From positions 1-26,171 of IMG/VR virus record IMGVR_UViG_3300028837_000561: a DNA stretch of 26,171 nt; one strand, given 5' to 3'. Shown here piece after piece: positions 7,273-14,003 of the stretch. The translations under genes were made by a program, and so were the position numbers. Source of the DNA: a virus. Below the pieces are notes generated by a model that saw only the letters and a list, made by a program, of their open reading frames with translations, made no database searches and was not told the origin of the DNA. Numbering within the stretch: the stretch's first letter is position 1; each line of letters starts with the position of its first letter.

Positions 7273-8003
7273 TCTTTACCTACCCCCTCTTTTAATTTGA
7301 GTAACAGTATCTTGCCTAAACCATCTATCTCTAGTAGTTCTTTATCATCTGCATGAAGGATATTCCAGATAGAACCATACTTATATATCAGTTGTATTGC
7401 TACCTTCTCAGGCATCCTATTCACTAGGGCTAGCAGCTTGGGAACAGCAGGATTCTTTGACATCTTCACAGGCATCTTAGGTGTCCTTAGCCTTCTAAAC
7501 AGGGTCTTTTGTTCTTCTGGTCTTCTCCTCTGGTTGTAAAGAACCTTAATCAAATCCATAGTACAGCTAAAGTTAGGACTGTGGATTAACTCTATCCCCA
7601 TTTCTGATATATCGGATAGAGCACCCCCTATGAAGGTGTACTTAGCTTTGGGAAACACCTTAACCCTGAAATATCCCTTACCTGATTTCTTGTGTAGAGC
7701 TAATGAATCTTTAACTAATTGTGATTTTACTTCACCAGTGAAGCTGTCATAGACTCCTTCTGTCAAGAGGATAACCGATGAGTAAGCCTCAGAGCATTTG
7801 ACTAACTGTGATTCTAACTCACCAGACCAAAGCTTCTGAAGAAGATTACCTATTTCACATCGTTCAATGCCCAGGGGATTATTATCCCTATCCAAGAAAG
7901 AATAGTCCCCTGCATCCATAGGCTGTACTTCAACATCAAGTTCATTCAGAACCTCAGGAATCTCTGGGTGTTGAGCTACTTCTCTGGTATCTACAGCTAT
8001 CAT
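7269..8003 (-). CDS. ERCC4/XPF-type nuclease-like protein with C-terminal HhH (244 aa)
   Basis: The N-terminal 100 residues follow the ERCC4 fold: DTRE at 5-8, AGDYSF (Asp33) and GIERCEIGNLL at about 45-55. In active family members this last block is ERKxxxD; here Lys is Cys and the final Asp is Asn. The C-terminal 50 residues (LLEIDGLGKILLLKLKEG) form a helix-hairpin-helix for DNA binding. Known phage relatives cut branched DNA. The changed active site raises the chance of weak or structure-binding-only activity. The start is ATG 8003, next to the clamp-like gene stop. Confidence 0.75.
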   Translation of the reverse strand: MIAVDTREVAQHPEIPEVLNELDVEVQPMDAGDYSFLDRDNNPLGIERCEIGNLLQKLWSGELESQLVKCSEAYSSVILLTEGVYDSFTGEVKSQLVKDSLALHKKSGKGYFRVKVFPKAKYTFIGGALSDISEMGIELIHSPNFSCTMDLIKVLYNQRRRPEEQKTLFRRLRTPKMPVKMSKNPAVPKLLALVNRMPEKVAIQLIYKYGSIWNILHADDKELLEIDGLGKILLLKLKEGVGKE

Positions 8004-8444
8004 CTAATCCTCCCATTTTGTAAGTACAGGCATAATTATTCCTTTTGTTTTCTCTTCAGGTATCTCTACTCTAACAGGTTTATCCTTCCCATAGAAATGA
8101 AATCTAACAGGATTGGTATCATTCCCCAAGGCAGAGATAAGCTTCTTTAGAAGTTCCCTGTTTAGGGCTATACTAAAAACTGGTTTGTTCTTAGCGAAGT
8201 ACTGCTCAAATAAGTCTGCAGAAGGATAGGTATATTGCCCCACTACTTCACAACTAAGATTATTCTTGTTAATATCATCAGCTTCAAAAAGCATATCCTT
8301 TCCTAAGTATGGGACAACCTTCTGGACATAAATATAAGCATCACTAGCTTCGATAAAGCCTTTCTTTACATGGACATATTGGAGGACTGTATCTCTACCT
8401 TTTGATACAGCCTTAGCAGTTGCCTTCTGGCACTTATCTAACAT
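8004..8444 (-). CDS. small sliding-clamp-like (DnaN-related) protein (146 aa)
   Basis: I chose ATG 8444, with AAGGAGGTTGAGA in front; codons upstream belong to another frame. The first 60 residues resemble the start of a beta-clamp domain (helix KCQKATAKAVSK, then strands and ASDAYIYV in the place of the family's ATD loop). The last 50 resemble a clamp domain end (SIALNRELLKKLISAL, strand VRFHFYG, and KGIIMPVL like the family's terminal MPV). A bacterial clamp is about 370 aa with three domains; this has room for one, so it would need to oligomerise. Identification is by pattern only. Confidence 0.5.
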   Translation of the reverse strand: MLDKCQKATAKAVSKGRDTVLQYVHVKKGFIEASDAYIYVQKVVPYLGKDMLFEADDINKNNLSCEVVGQYTYPSADLFEQYFAKNKPVFSIALNRELLKKLISALGNDTNPVRFHFYGKDKPVRVEIPEEKTKGIIMPVLTKWED

Positions 8445-8455
8445 TCTCAACCTCC

Positions 8456-8587
8456 TTACATGACTGCTTTGCCATAGTTCCTGCAATTCCTATTAAGACA
8501 TTGCCTCCTACCTATTTTGAGACCATGAAATGTAATCATGGCATGTAAGGGTTCTTTACAGATACGACATTTAGCAATTTGTTTCAT
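8456..8587 (-). CDS. zinc-finger mini-protein (43 aa)
   Basis: ATG 8587 overlaps the upstream TGA as ATGA and has AGGAGGCTAAAGG in front. CRIC (7-10) and CLNRNC (about 30-35) give four Cys with a basic, His-containing middle. The TAA at 8456-8458 lies 11 bp before the next start, whose ribosome binding site it overlaps. Function unknown; the shape is a minimal zinc ribbon. Confidence 0.55.
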   Translation of the reverse strand: MKQIAKCRICKEPLHAMITFHGLKIGRRQCLNRNCRNYGKAVM

Positions 8588-9327
8588 CCTTTAGCCTCCT
8601 GATAAGCTTCCATAAAACTACGACCTGTGAATTCATACTCAGGTAGAGGTTGGGTCAGGGCAGCACCTTTGACCTTCACCAGTTTGAAGAAGAAGCTCCC
8701 ATTAGTCTTCTGATAGATGATTGCTATGCTACGAAAGCGGTATTTGTTGTGCTTCTCTCCTTCTAGCTTCTGTCCAAACTCCTTAACCATTAGCCCCTCA
8801 ACTCCAGTCCTGGGGATTTTCTCTTTAGGACTATAATCAGTTAAGCTGGTTGTAGCCAGAACATTGAAGTCACTCCATCTTAGAGCATCATCAAAGATGT
8901 CCTCATTATGCATCCTCTTTATAACAGTCCAATCAGTTAGACCATCAAAGCCTCCGAAGTCTGCCTTACCAGACTCACGCCTTAATGCCAAGATGTGCTG
9001 TGATGGGGACTCACCATAGACATAGCGAGAGAAGGCACTTTGGGCTAAATCCCAGAAGACACCCATCATGTCAAAAGCACACCAATCATCTGGGGTCAAG
9101 ACTCCCTTTGCTTCCTTGTAGTCTGTAATAAGCTTATCCCAATTAGGTGTTACATTCTTGACTGTCAGGTTAGGAAGTTCCAATCCCATCTCTTCCAATG
9201 TCAGGTTGATGTCGCCTTCAGCATCAAAGGCATAGACCCTCCTATTAGGATACTGGACAGCTAGCTGTATAATAGCTATTGTCTTGCCTGAATTTGTATT
9301 ACCACCTATTAGAATCTTATCTCTCAT
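8584..9327 (-). CDS. phage RecA-like P-loop ATPase (AAA_24/Sak4-type), 247 aa
   Basis: Walker A is GGNTNSGKT at residues 8-16, and a Walker B-like strand WCAFDMM lies near residue 85. YAFDAEGD (32-39) is the post-Walker acidic segment typical of the AAA_24/Sak4 group, phage RecA-fold ATPases that aid strand annealing together with an SSB. Its neighbours (a Cas4/RecB-like nuclease upstream, an ERCC4-type nuclease and a clamp-like protein downstream) fit recombination-dependent replication. The C-terminal 60 residues are beta-rich and carry no other motif. Assignment to Sak4 rather than another RecA-like family is inference. Confidence 0.7.
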   Translation of the reverse strand: MRDKILIGGNTNSGKTIAIIQLAVQYPNRRVYAFDAEGDINLTLEEMGLELPNLTVKNVTPNWDKLITDYKEAKGVLTPDDWCAFDMMGVFWDLAQSAFSRYVYGESPSQHILALRRESGKADFGGFDGLTDWTVIKRMHNEDIFDDALRWSDFNVLATTSLTDYSPKEKIPRTGVEGLMVKEFGQKLEGEKHNKYRFRSIAIIYQKTNGSFFFKLVKVKGAALTQPLPEYEFTGRSFMEAYQEAKG

Positions 9328-9530
9328 TATCCCTTATCCTCCTTGTTTGCTAGGAGTGTTTCTATCTCAATTATACTTGGGAAGTCAATTACCCAGCCAA
9401 GCATCTCTAAATTGCCTCTTAATCTCCAGTACCAAGACTCATTCCCCCTGAATTTTGAATATCTACCTTCACATCTGAGCATTGGTTGGAGCTTTTTAAG
9501 CATCCCTATTACTTCTTCTTCTGTCTTCAT
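9327..9530 (-). CDS. hypothetical protein (67 aa)
   Basis: The ATG at 9530 overlaps the previous TGA as ATGA with GGGGGGAAGAA in front, and its own stop shares a base with the next ATG. The N-terminus is helical (TEEEVIGMLKKLQPML), followed by a short aromatic region (ESWYWRLRGNLEMLGWVID). No motif is recognised. It lies between two recombination genes, so it may be an accessory subunit, but nothing in the sequence proves this. Confidence 0.6.
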   Translation of the reverse strand: MKTEEEVIGMLKKLQPMLRCEGRYSKFRGNESWYWRLRGNLEMLGWVIDFPSIIEIETLLANKEDKG

Positions 9531-10450
9531 TTCTTCCCCCCATAAACTGCTGAACCTACATCACAAAACTGCCAAACATCACAGAAGGATTCACATCGTC
9601 TTCGCTGTCCTGTTGGTGATGTCCAGGCTTCTTCAGCATTACAAGGTGGAGGTAATTGTTTACTCTCCAATGCTGATAGAAGTGCTTCTCGTTTGGCATG
9701 GAAGTATCCTAAAACAGCAGTATCATCAAGTCGTTTCACTGGTATTACAACAATGTTCTCATTGATACCCCGATTCTCAGCAACTATTGTTCCTCCATCC
9801 CGAACTGTAACTTGGATGAGCATCTTGCTTATAGGGAATCCAAGTGCCTCAATCTTGATGCGGTAGTGATTTAGCTGTAATTCCCAGTCCCACATGTCAA
9901 TTGCTGTAGGGTCTTGTGTAAAGATATTTATCATCTTTGGGCTACCAGCTTTCCCCCAGTTCCCTGACTTTTGGTAAACTGCACCTGAAGGGTCAGGAGC
10001 TTTCTTACTTACTAGCCCCAGTGCTTTTGCTACTTTGAAACTACCTGATGTCTTATAGTCCCAGAGCTCATAAGCTTCCGTTGGTACAGTAGTCTCATCA
10101 GGTACTAAGAGGTCAAAGATACCTGTAACCTCACCCTCAAGCTTCTCTTCAGCTATCATATTAAATTTCTTAGCTATCACTTCAAACTTGTGATGGTGTT
10201 TGCTACCTAGTAGGGAGAAGGCTTGGTCAAAGGGATTTACACTATAATTTTGAGTAATCTGCAGGTAGGATAACCTTGTCCCATTAAGTAGCTGTGTTGT
10301 TGAGGGTGTACCAGTCCATATCCTTTGCTTTGCTATTGCTATCAGTGTAGGTAAAGACAGGCATCTCCCTTCAGGACGAGGGCATTTGTTCAAGCATTGG
10401 TTAATCTCTCGTTCTTCCTTGTCTGGACAGATAAATTTTGTTATTGGCAT
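9527..10450 (-). CDS. PD-(D/E)XK nuclease of the Cas4/RecB type with Cys cluster (307 aa)
   Basis: The catalytic core is visible: GIFD (D113), WDYKTSG (D131, K133) and QLNHY (192-196), the QxxxY motif of RecB-family nucleases. Four Cys at 270, 286, 290 and 296, and further Cys at 8, 19, 23 and 30, match the idea of a 4Fe-4S cluster as in Cas4 and AddB, although the exact ligands cannot be picked from sequence alone. Expected activity is single-strand DNA exonuclease or end resection feeding the RecA-like ATPase next door. ATG 10450 follows AAGGAGGTTAC. Not a CRISPR gene: no array or cas1/cas2 is in the window. Confidence 0.8.
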   Translation of the reverse strand: MPITKFICPDKEEREINQCLNKCPRPEGRCLSLPTLIAIAKQRIWTGTPSTTQLLNGTRLSYLQITQNYSVNPFDQAFSLLGSKHHHKFEVIAKKFNMIAEEKLEGEVTGIFDLLVPDETTVPTEAYELWDYKTSGSFKVAKALGLVSKKAPDPSGAVYQKSGNWGKAGSPKMINIFTQDPTAIDMWDWELQLNHYRIKIEALGFPISKMLIQVTVRDGGTIVAENRGINENIVVIPVKRLDDTAVLGYFHAKREALLSALESKQLPPPCNAEEAWTSPTGQRRRCESFCDVWQFCDVGSAVYGGKK

Positions 10451-10602
10451 GTAACCTCCTTCTTCTCTTTAAATCCTCTCAACCTAAGATACCAGTGGCA
10501 TAACTGCCGAAGAATTTTATTTTTTGTAAACACGAATGCTTCTGAATTATAGAAACCCAGTCCCCATTTGATTTGCATTAGCTTCCCAAAATTAGTTACC
10601 AT
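10441..10602 (-). CDS. hypothetical small protein (53 aa)
   Basis: ATG 10602 has AAGGAGACTGGTG in front and lies within the end of the upstream gene; its stop overlaps the start of the nuclease gene by 10 bp. The product has a GFYNSEAFVFTKNKIL segment and an aromatic HWYLRLRGFKEKK end, with no known motif. It fills the 140-bp gap between the two flanking genes, and the ribosome binding site and coupling support coding. Confidence 0.5.
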   Translation of the reverse strand: MVTNFGKLMQIKWGLGFYNSEAFVFTKNKILRQLCHWYLRLRGFKEKKEVTCQ

Positions 10603-10978
10603 CACCAGTCTCCTTACTATCTATTAGTTCCTTAATGACACAGCATAAGGCTAAGGCTGGTTCTATCCCCTTCTCTATAAACTTGAGCCATTCAGCAAAG
10701 AGAAATTTATAGATACTTACTATACTAGTTAAACCCATAGGCAACATGCTTACTTCAGCAATATACTTTGGCACAAGATATTGGAAGATAGCATTAAAAG
10801 ATTTGGGGAAGTCAGGTGTATACCATTCAATTCTATACCTCTCTGGTGATAATTTTTCTGGGTAACGCCAGCCCCACCAATCTCTATCAGGTCGTGGTGT
10901 GCTTCCAGGACTATATTCCTCTTGTGTAGCCTTCTGAAAACCTGCAAATTCAAGTAACTTTCTATTCAGTTCATCCAT
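10592..10978 (-). CDS. phage ABA-sandwich-like hypothetical protein (128 aa)
   Basis: The N-terminal NRKLLEFAGF, a Trp-rich middle (DRDWWGWRYPE), PDFPKSFNAIFQYLVPK and a terminal PALALCCVIKELI helix follow the pattern of a widespread phage family with an ABA-sandwich domain, whose function is unknown. ATG 10978 follows GGGGAGGAGATTC and overlaps the preceding gene by 8 bp. The family link is from memory of the pattern and is tentative. Confidence 0.6.
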   Translation of the reverse strand: MDELNRKLLEFAGFQKATQEEYSPGSTPRPDRDWWGWRYPEKLSPERYRIEWYTPDFPKSFNAIFQYLVPKYIAEVSMLPMGLTSIVSIYKFLFAEWLKFIEKGIEPALALCCVIKELIDSKETGDGN

Positions 10979-11180
10979 GAATCTCCTCCCCTAGACTACC
11001 AGCAAACCTTATTAGGGTTAGCATCTCTTGAGGGTTGAGTTGGACAATGCTCTTAGTCATTCCAACTACCCTCTCTCCAACCTTTAAAGGTCTCTCATGG
11101 CTAATTAAGAATACCTTCCCATTCCAAACAACATCTTTATCCTCACCACCAGTATTAAGTTTTGATATTACATGTGACAT
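10971..11180 (-). CDS. hypothetical protein (69 aa)
   Basis: ATG 11180 follows AAGGAGATAGAT. A beta-rich first half (DVVWNGKVFLISHE, LKVGERVVGMT) is followed by an amphipathic helix (PQEMLTLIRFAGSLGEE). No motif is recognised. It is the first gene after the structured RNA gap 11201-11404, so its expression may depend on that leader. Confidence 0.6.
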   Translation of the reverse strand: MSHVISKLNTGGEDKDVVWNGKVFLISHERPLKVGERVVGMTKSIVQLNPQEMLTLIRFAGSLGEEIHG

Positions 11181-11200
11181 ATCTATCTCCTTATTAAATT

Positions 11201-11301
11201 CCCCCCCCTGCAGCTACATAGCATACACCACAGGGGGGCAAGAGACAGAGAGGTTGGGCTGAATCACACCCCCTGAGACTGCCTCTTATACGCTTCTCAG
11301 G
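11201..11301 (-). promoter_or_regulatory. leader with three mutually exclusive hairpins
   Basis: Read 5' to 3' on the minus strand, CCTGAGA (11301-11295) can pair with TCTCAGG (11278-11272). CAGGGGG (11275-11269), which overlaps that arm, can pair with CCCCCCTG (11238-11231). The same CCCCCCTG can instead pair with CAGGGGGG at 11210-11203, part of a G8 run next to the ribosome binding site of the 11180 gene. Such overlapping choices are the layout of an attenuator or riboswitch-like switch. No ligand class is recognised, and there is no U-tract. Confidence 0.4.
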
Positions 11302-11305
11302 CTTT

Positions 11306-11404
11306 GGCTGGCGTGAGATTTGAACTCATCTTATTGCACTACCACAGTTAAAATAGGAGTTGAACCTATAGACTGTCGCTAAACAGTAGACCATTCCACC
11401 AGCC
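11306..11404 (-). ncRNA. tRNA-like element (99 nt), atypical or degenerate tRNA
   Basis: The ends form a 7-bp acceptor-like stem (GGCTGGT at 11404-11398 with GCCAGCC at 11312-11306, one G-T pair). A T-arm-like hairpin TGAG-TTCAAAT-CTCA (11328-11314) directly precedes the 3' strand. A second perfect T-arm-like hairpin ATAGG-TTCAACT-CCTAT (11369-11353) lies in the middle, and ACTGT...ACAGT (11387-11372) resembles an anticodon stem but with a 6-nt loop. AATGGTCTAC resembles a D-loop. The whole does not fold as a standard tRNA, and no anticodon can be assigned. It may be two tRNA remnants fused, a tRNA with an inserted segment, or a tRNA mimic. CCA is not encoded. Confidence 0.4.
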
Positions 11405-11426
11405 TTACTAGATTCCTTTTCTCCTC

Positions 11427-12125
11427 CTACGAGGGCTTTTTGTAGACTCCCTCTACCTCTACCAACTTACCTTCCTTGACTAAGGCTGCAGTTATAGCAC
11501 CTGCCTTAGCTAAAGGCAACAAGGGACTACCCTTGAGTTGGGGATGAAGGGTAATGGCACTCCTGAACTGAGCTTCTGTCTTATCAAAAGCAAGCTCTAA
11601 GGCAATTGCCATTGGGTCTACATCAGGTGGTGGTGGAGCTTGTTCAGTTGTTGGTGTAGGTGTTGCAGGAGTAGCTGTTGAAGGTGCTCCTACATCTGCA
11701 ACTCCAGCTATCACATAGTTGGTATAAGACCTTTTCACACCCTTGATTTCCCACTCCTTCGTGACCTTCTTCCAAGTGACTCTTTTCCCTTTGATACCAT
11801 CAGGTAAAAGAACCTTGTGTGCATCTGCTGATGCTAGGAACTCATCAACCCAGAAGCTCCCATCATAATCAGACATGTTTATTCGGAAAGAGAACGCCTC
11901 CGATATATCCATCTCCAACTCTTCAGTAACTTCTAGAGGGACATTATTAGCACACTCTACTTCAAAGAATGTCTTGGGGGGGATAACATTACCATCATCA
12001 TCAATTAGCTTACCTCCCCATTGCCCCTCATCTATACTAACTACATCCCCTTCAAAGGACTGTAGAGCTTCCCTTACCTGTCCCCATCCTCCTGACTTAG
12101 CATCTTCCTTTTTGTATACAGACAT
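11427..12125 (-). CDS. unknown phage protein with Pro/Thr linker; possible OB-fold ssDNA-binding role (232 aa)
   Basis: Residues 1-145 are beta-rich and acidic (FEGDVVSIDEG, TFFEVECANNVPLE, GKRVTWKKVTKEWEI). A Pro/Thr/Ala linker follows (about 148-168), and then a helical C-terminal domain of about 60 residues ending in a strand pair (VKEGKLVEVEGVYKK). Position between the RepA-like ATPase and the recombination genes, and the strand-rich first half, make an OB-fold single-strand binding function plausible, but no diagnostic motif is visible. ATG 12125 follows AAAAGGAGGAGTA and overlaps the upstream TAA. Confidence 0.5.
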   Translation of the reverse strand: MSVYKKEDAKSGGWGQVREALQSFEGDVVSIDEGQWGGKLIDDDGNVIPPKTFFEVECANNVPLEVTEELEMDISEAFSFRINMSDYDGSFWVDEFLASADAHKVLLPDGIKGKRVTWKKVTKEWEIKGVKRSYTNYVIAGVADVGAPSTATPATPTPTTEQAPPPPDVDPMAIALELAFDKTEAQFRSAITLHPQLKGSPLLPLAKAGAITAALVKEGKLVEVEGVYKKPS

Positions 12126-12316
12126 TACTCCTCCTTTTTATCCTCTTTATTTGGGTCAGTATAGAAGAATGCCTCAATTGTCTCGGCTACATAATCCCTC
12201 AGTCTCCAAGCATAAGCTAAGGGGCTTATTTCAAAAGCAGCCCTACCATAGGTGTTAGCAGCAGTATTGAGACTTACTTCTTTAATATGTCGCTGTTCTT
12301 TATTAGGTATAAACAA
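12125..12316 (-). CDS. small protein carrying a 14-residue block copied from the RepA-like ATPase (63 aa)
   Basis: The start is TTG at 12316, with AAAAGGAGGTCTGA in front. Residues 28-41 (FEISPLAYAWRLRD) are encoded by a 42-bp stretch identical to one in the neighbouring ATPase gene, in the same reading frame. The rest (KEVSLNTAANTYG before, YVAETIEAFFYTDPN after) is unrelated to the ATPase and resembles a small helical phage protein. The block has thus been inserted into or substituted in this gene. Function unknown. Confidence 0.55.
   Translation of the reverse strand: MFIPNKEQRHIKEVSLNTAANTYGRAAFEISPLAYAWRLRDYVAETIEAFFYTDPNKEDKKEE
12194..12235. repeat. 42-bp direct repeat, copy 1 (in small gene)
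   Basis: Identical over 42 bases to 12827-12868. Flanking bases differ on both sides. It encodes 14 residues on the minus strand in the same frame as in copy 2. Confidence 0.95.
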
Positions 12317-12373
12317 ATCAGACCTCCTTTTCTTATTCCAGCCAGTACCTTAATACCTACGCATACTCACCCC

Positions 12374-13084
12374 CTATAATCGTCTCCATGTATAGTTTTC
12401 AAATACAACATTGATGTTAGAAATCTCATGTGTTGCCTGTCTAGCCTTTGTCTGGAGTTGAACTCCACTAGGCTGTTCAGCCATAAACAGTAGTGTATCT
12501 ACAAATCCTGCAAGTCTACTATGTCCCCTTGCTCTATCAACAGAATTAACTGACATCAGGTTCTTATTAGTGTGATGTACCAGTACAATACTAGCCTCAT
12601 GTTCAGTCTTTAGGATATTCATTCTCTCTATAAATCTAGCTATATCCCTGCTATCATTCTCATCTCCACCAAAACAGGCAGCTAGACAGTCAAGGATGAT
12701 AAGCTTTGGACTGAAGGGTCTGATAGCTGCAGCAAACCTATTGAAATTCTCTTCCTCATCAATATACATTAGCATAGGGGAAGCCTCATATAACATTTGA
12801 CTTTGCAATGCAAAGTTACCTTCCATATCCCTCAGTCTCCAAGCATAAGCTAAGGGGCTTATTTCAAATTGGGCTATCAATACTCTTGCTTGCTCTGTTG
12901 TAAACCCAAGAAAAGGTGTGCCAGTAGCAACACAGAAAGCCATATACTCAGATAGCCATGACTTCTTAACCTTTGGGCTACCATATAGGAGCATTGTACC
13001 TTGCTTTGGGAGTATATCTTGAATGTAAAACTGGGGTCGGGGGAGATTCCAATGGACATACTCGCTGACATCATGTATTTCCAT
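12374..13084 (-). CDS. RepA/DnaB-like hexameric ATPase (AAA_25-type), 236 aa
   Basis: Walker A is GSPKVKKSW at 35-43; the usual Gly before Lys-Ser (GxPKxGKS) is Lys here. FEIS (73-76) follows the second strand as in RepA-family helicases, Walker B is LIILDCLAA (about 133-141), then HHTNK (sensor His) and RGHSRLAGFVDTLLFM, the family's RGSSxLxxxxD segment. The length is that of a bare RecA-fold core, so DNA unwinding or loading in phage replication is the likely role, with the polymerase downstream. ATG 13084 has only a weak AAAAGAG upstream. Confidence 0.75.
   Translation of the reverse strand: MEIHDVSEYVHWNLPRPQFYIQDILPKQGTMLLYGSPKVKKSWLSEYMAFCVATGTPFLGFTTEQARVLIAQFEISPLAYAWRLRDMEGNFALQSQMLYEASPMLMYIDEEENFNRFAAAIRPFSPKLIILDCLAACFGGDENDSRDIARFIERMNILKTEHEASIVLVHHTNKNLMSVNSVDRARGHSRLAGFVDTLLFMAEQPSGVQLQTKARQATHEISNINVVFENYTWRRL
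12827..12868. repeat. 42-bp direct repeat, copy 2 (in RepA-like ATPase)
   Basis: Identical to 12194-12235. In this gene the block sits where the RecA-like fold expects the post-Walker FE(I/M)xP segment, so this is the likely source copy. Confidence 0.95.
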
Positions 13085-13126
13085 ACTCTTTTGTAGTGAG
13101 GTAGTTTAAACCTATCATACCTGTTT

Positions 13127-13342
13127 CTAGGTGTCAAGGGGATGTTCAGGCTTTTCATCATCAGCCATTACAGCTAGCTTTTCAACATCTTCAATAGGGA
13201 ACTCTGGGAAGTCACAAGAGACTTGGAAGCCTTTTACTCCTCTATTGAAGCAACAGGTATCACACTCAAAGGTAAGATAGTCCAGAGGACACTCAGTAGT
13301 TACCCCTTCTGTACTAAAATGGACTGTTCTCATATCATCCAT
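13127..13342 (-). CDS. small Cys-rich acidic protein (71 aa)
   Basis: ATG 13342 overlaps the preceding stop by 8 bp and has no strong ribosome binding site, so translation is probably coupled. Cys residues occur as TECPLDYLTFECDTCCFNRG and one more (VSCDF), which could form a zinc knuckle; the C-terminus is acidic. No family is recognised. Confidence 0.5.
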   Translation of the reverse strand: MDDMRTVHFSTEGVTTECPLDYLTFECDTCCFNRGVKGFQVSCDFPEFPIEDVEKLAVMADDEKPEHPLDT

Positions 13343-13553
13343 TGGGACTGCTTTTCTTCCACCAGTCCTGTTTTTGGATACTTAGTGCTTGACTAACATG
13401 GCTGTAAGCATTAATTAATCTATCTACTCCTTTATGAGCTTCTTTTTTAGCTTCTTCCAATTGGTCAAAACATCTTGATACACAGATGTCGTAGTTATGT
13501 CCTTTCTCATCTGTGTAAAGTTGACTACATAAGGAGCATTTCCTTTGTGCCAT
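13335..13553 (-). CDS. small zinc-finger-like protein (72 aa)
   Basis: ATG 13553 follows AGGGGGTAAC, one base after the stop of the membrane mini-protein. KCSLC near the N-terminus pairs with CVSRC around residue 25-29 to form a four-Cys site; the rest is a long charged helix (QLEEAKKEAHKGVDRLINAY). The shape resembles a zinc-headed coiled coil. Function unknown. Confidence 0.6.
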   Translation of the reverse strand: MAQRKCSLCSQLYTDEKGHNYDICVSRCFDQLEEAKKEAHKGVDRLINAYSHVSQALSIQKQDWWKKSSPNG

Positions 13554-13554
13554 G

Positions 13555-13656
13555 TTACCCCCTAATGAGCCTTTTAATTCCTGAATAAATAAAGGCAACT
13601 GGTAATAGGAGGATAGTTACTAATGTGAATATTGCCCACCATAACTCATTTTTCAT
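13555..13656 (-). CDS. single-pass membrane mini-protein (33 aa)
   Basis: ATG 13656 overlaps the upstream TGA as ATGA and follows AGGAGGAATGATAA. The product has a short N-terminus, one hydrophobic segment (ELWWAIFTLVTILLLPVAFI) and a basic tail (IKRLIRG), so an N-out/C-in or small holin-like topology is possible. It is too short for a firm family call. Confidence 0.55.
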   Translation of the reverse strand: MKNELWWAIFTLVTILLLPVAFIYSGIKRLIRG

Positions 13657-13991
13657 TTATCATTCCTCCTAATACACCTTCCAACCCGAAGGTAGTCAGT
13701 GAAACCCTCATTGAAATCCCAGTCACCTTCTCCAAACTCATCAAAAGGTATAGTAACATCATTTAAGGGGGTGACTTCATGTAAAACAAAGGTTGTATCC
13801 CGAAGGGGACATTTTTCAAAGAAGCTCCTTGCTCCTCTAAGGGTACATAGTATCATCAGACCAAGACAACCAGGGTCAGACTTCCTATCCTTTGTGACCT
13901 CTCCCTCTTTATAAATATGTTTCCTGTCCCAGGATTCAAAGGCTGACTCTAGCTGTCCATCTATTACCTTAAATACCTTATAGAATTTCAC
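13653..13991 (-). CDS. hypothetical protein (112 aa)
   Basis: The start is GTG at 13991 with AAGGAGGTGAGTAA in front. Beta-rich with an aromatic N-terminus (KFYKVFKVID), one central Cys cluster (C42 and C49 region) and an acidic patch (DEFGEGDWDFNEGF). No motif is recognised. It directly follows the JAB gene (stop 14004) and could belong to the same unit. Confidence 0.6.
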   Translation of the reverse strand: MKFYKVFKVIDGQLESAFESWDRKHIYKEGEVTKDRKSDPGCLGLMILCTLRGARSFFEKCPLRDTTFVLHEVTPLNDVTIPFDEFGEGDWDFNEGFTDYLRVGRCIRRNDK

Positions 13992-14003
13992 TTACTCACC
14001 TCC

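Noticed and set aside
9343-9765. 140-aa plus-strand frame
   Set aside because: Antisense to the nuclease gene, which has a full catalytic motif set and a good start; the antisense product has no recognisable features.
9527-10450. Cas4-like gene as sign of a CRISPR-Cas locus
   Set aside because: No repeat-spacer array and no cas1, cas2 or effector gene is in the window; phages commonly carry this nuclease family for recombination.
11306-11404. Standard tRNA gene with assigned amino acid
   Set aside because: The acceptor stem and T-arm fit, but the anticodon-like loop has 6 bases, a second T-arm interrupts the middle and the total length is off, so no isotype can be assigned.
12877-13161. 94-aa minus-strand frame at the start of the ATPase gene
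   Set aside because: Alternate frame of the same strand as the RepA-like ATPase; no ribosome binding site and no plausible domain.
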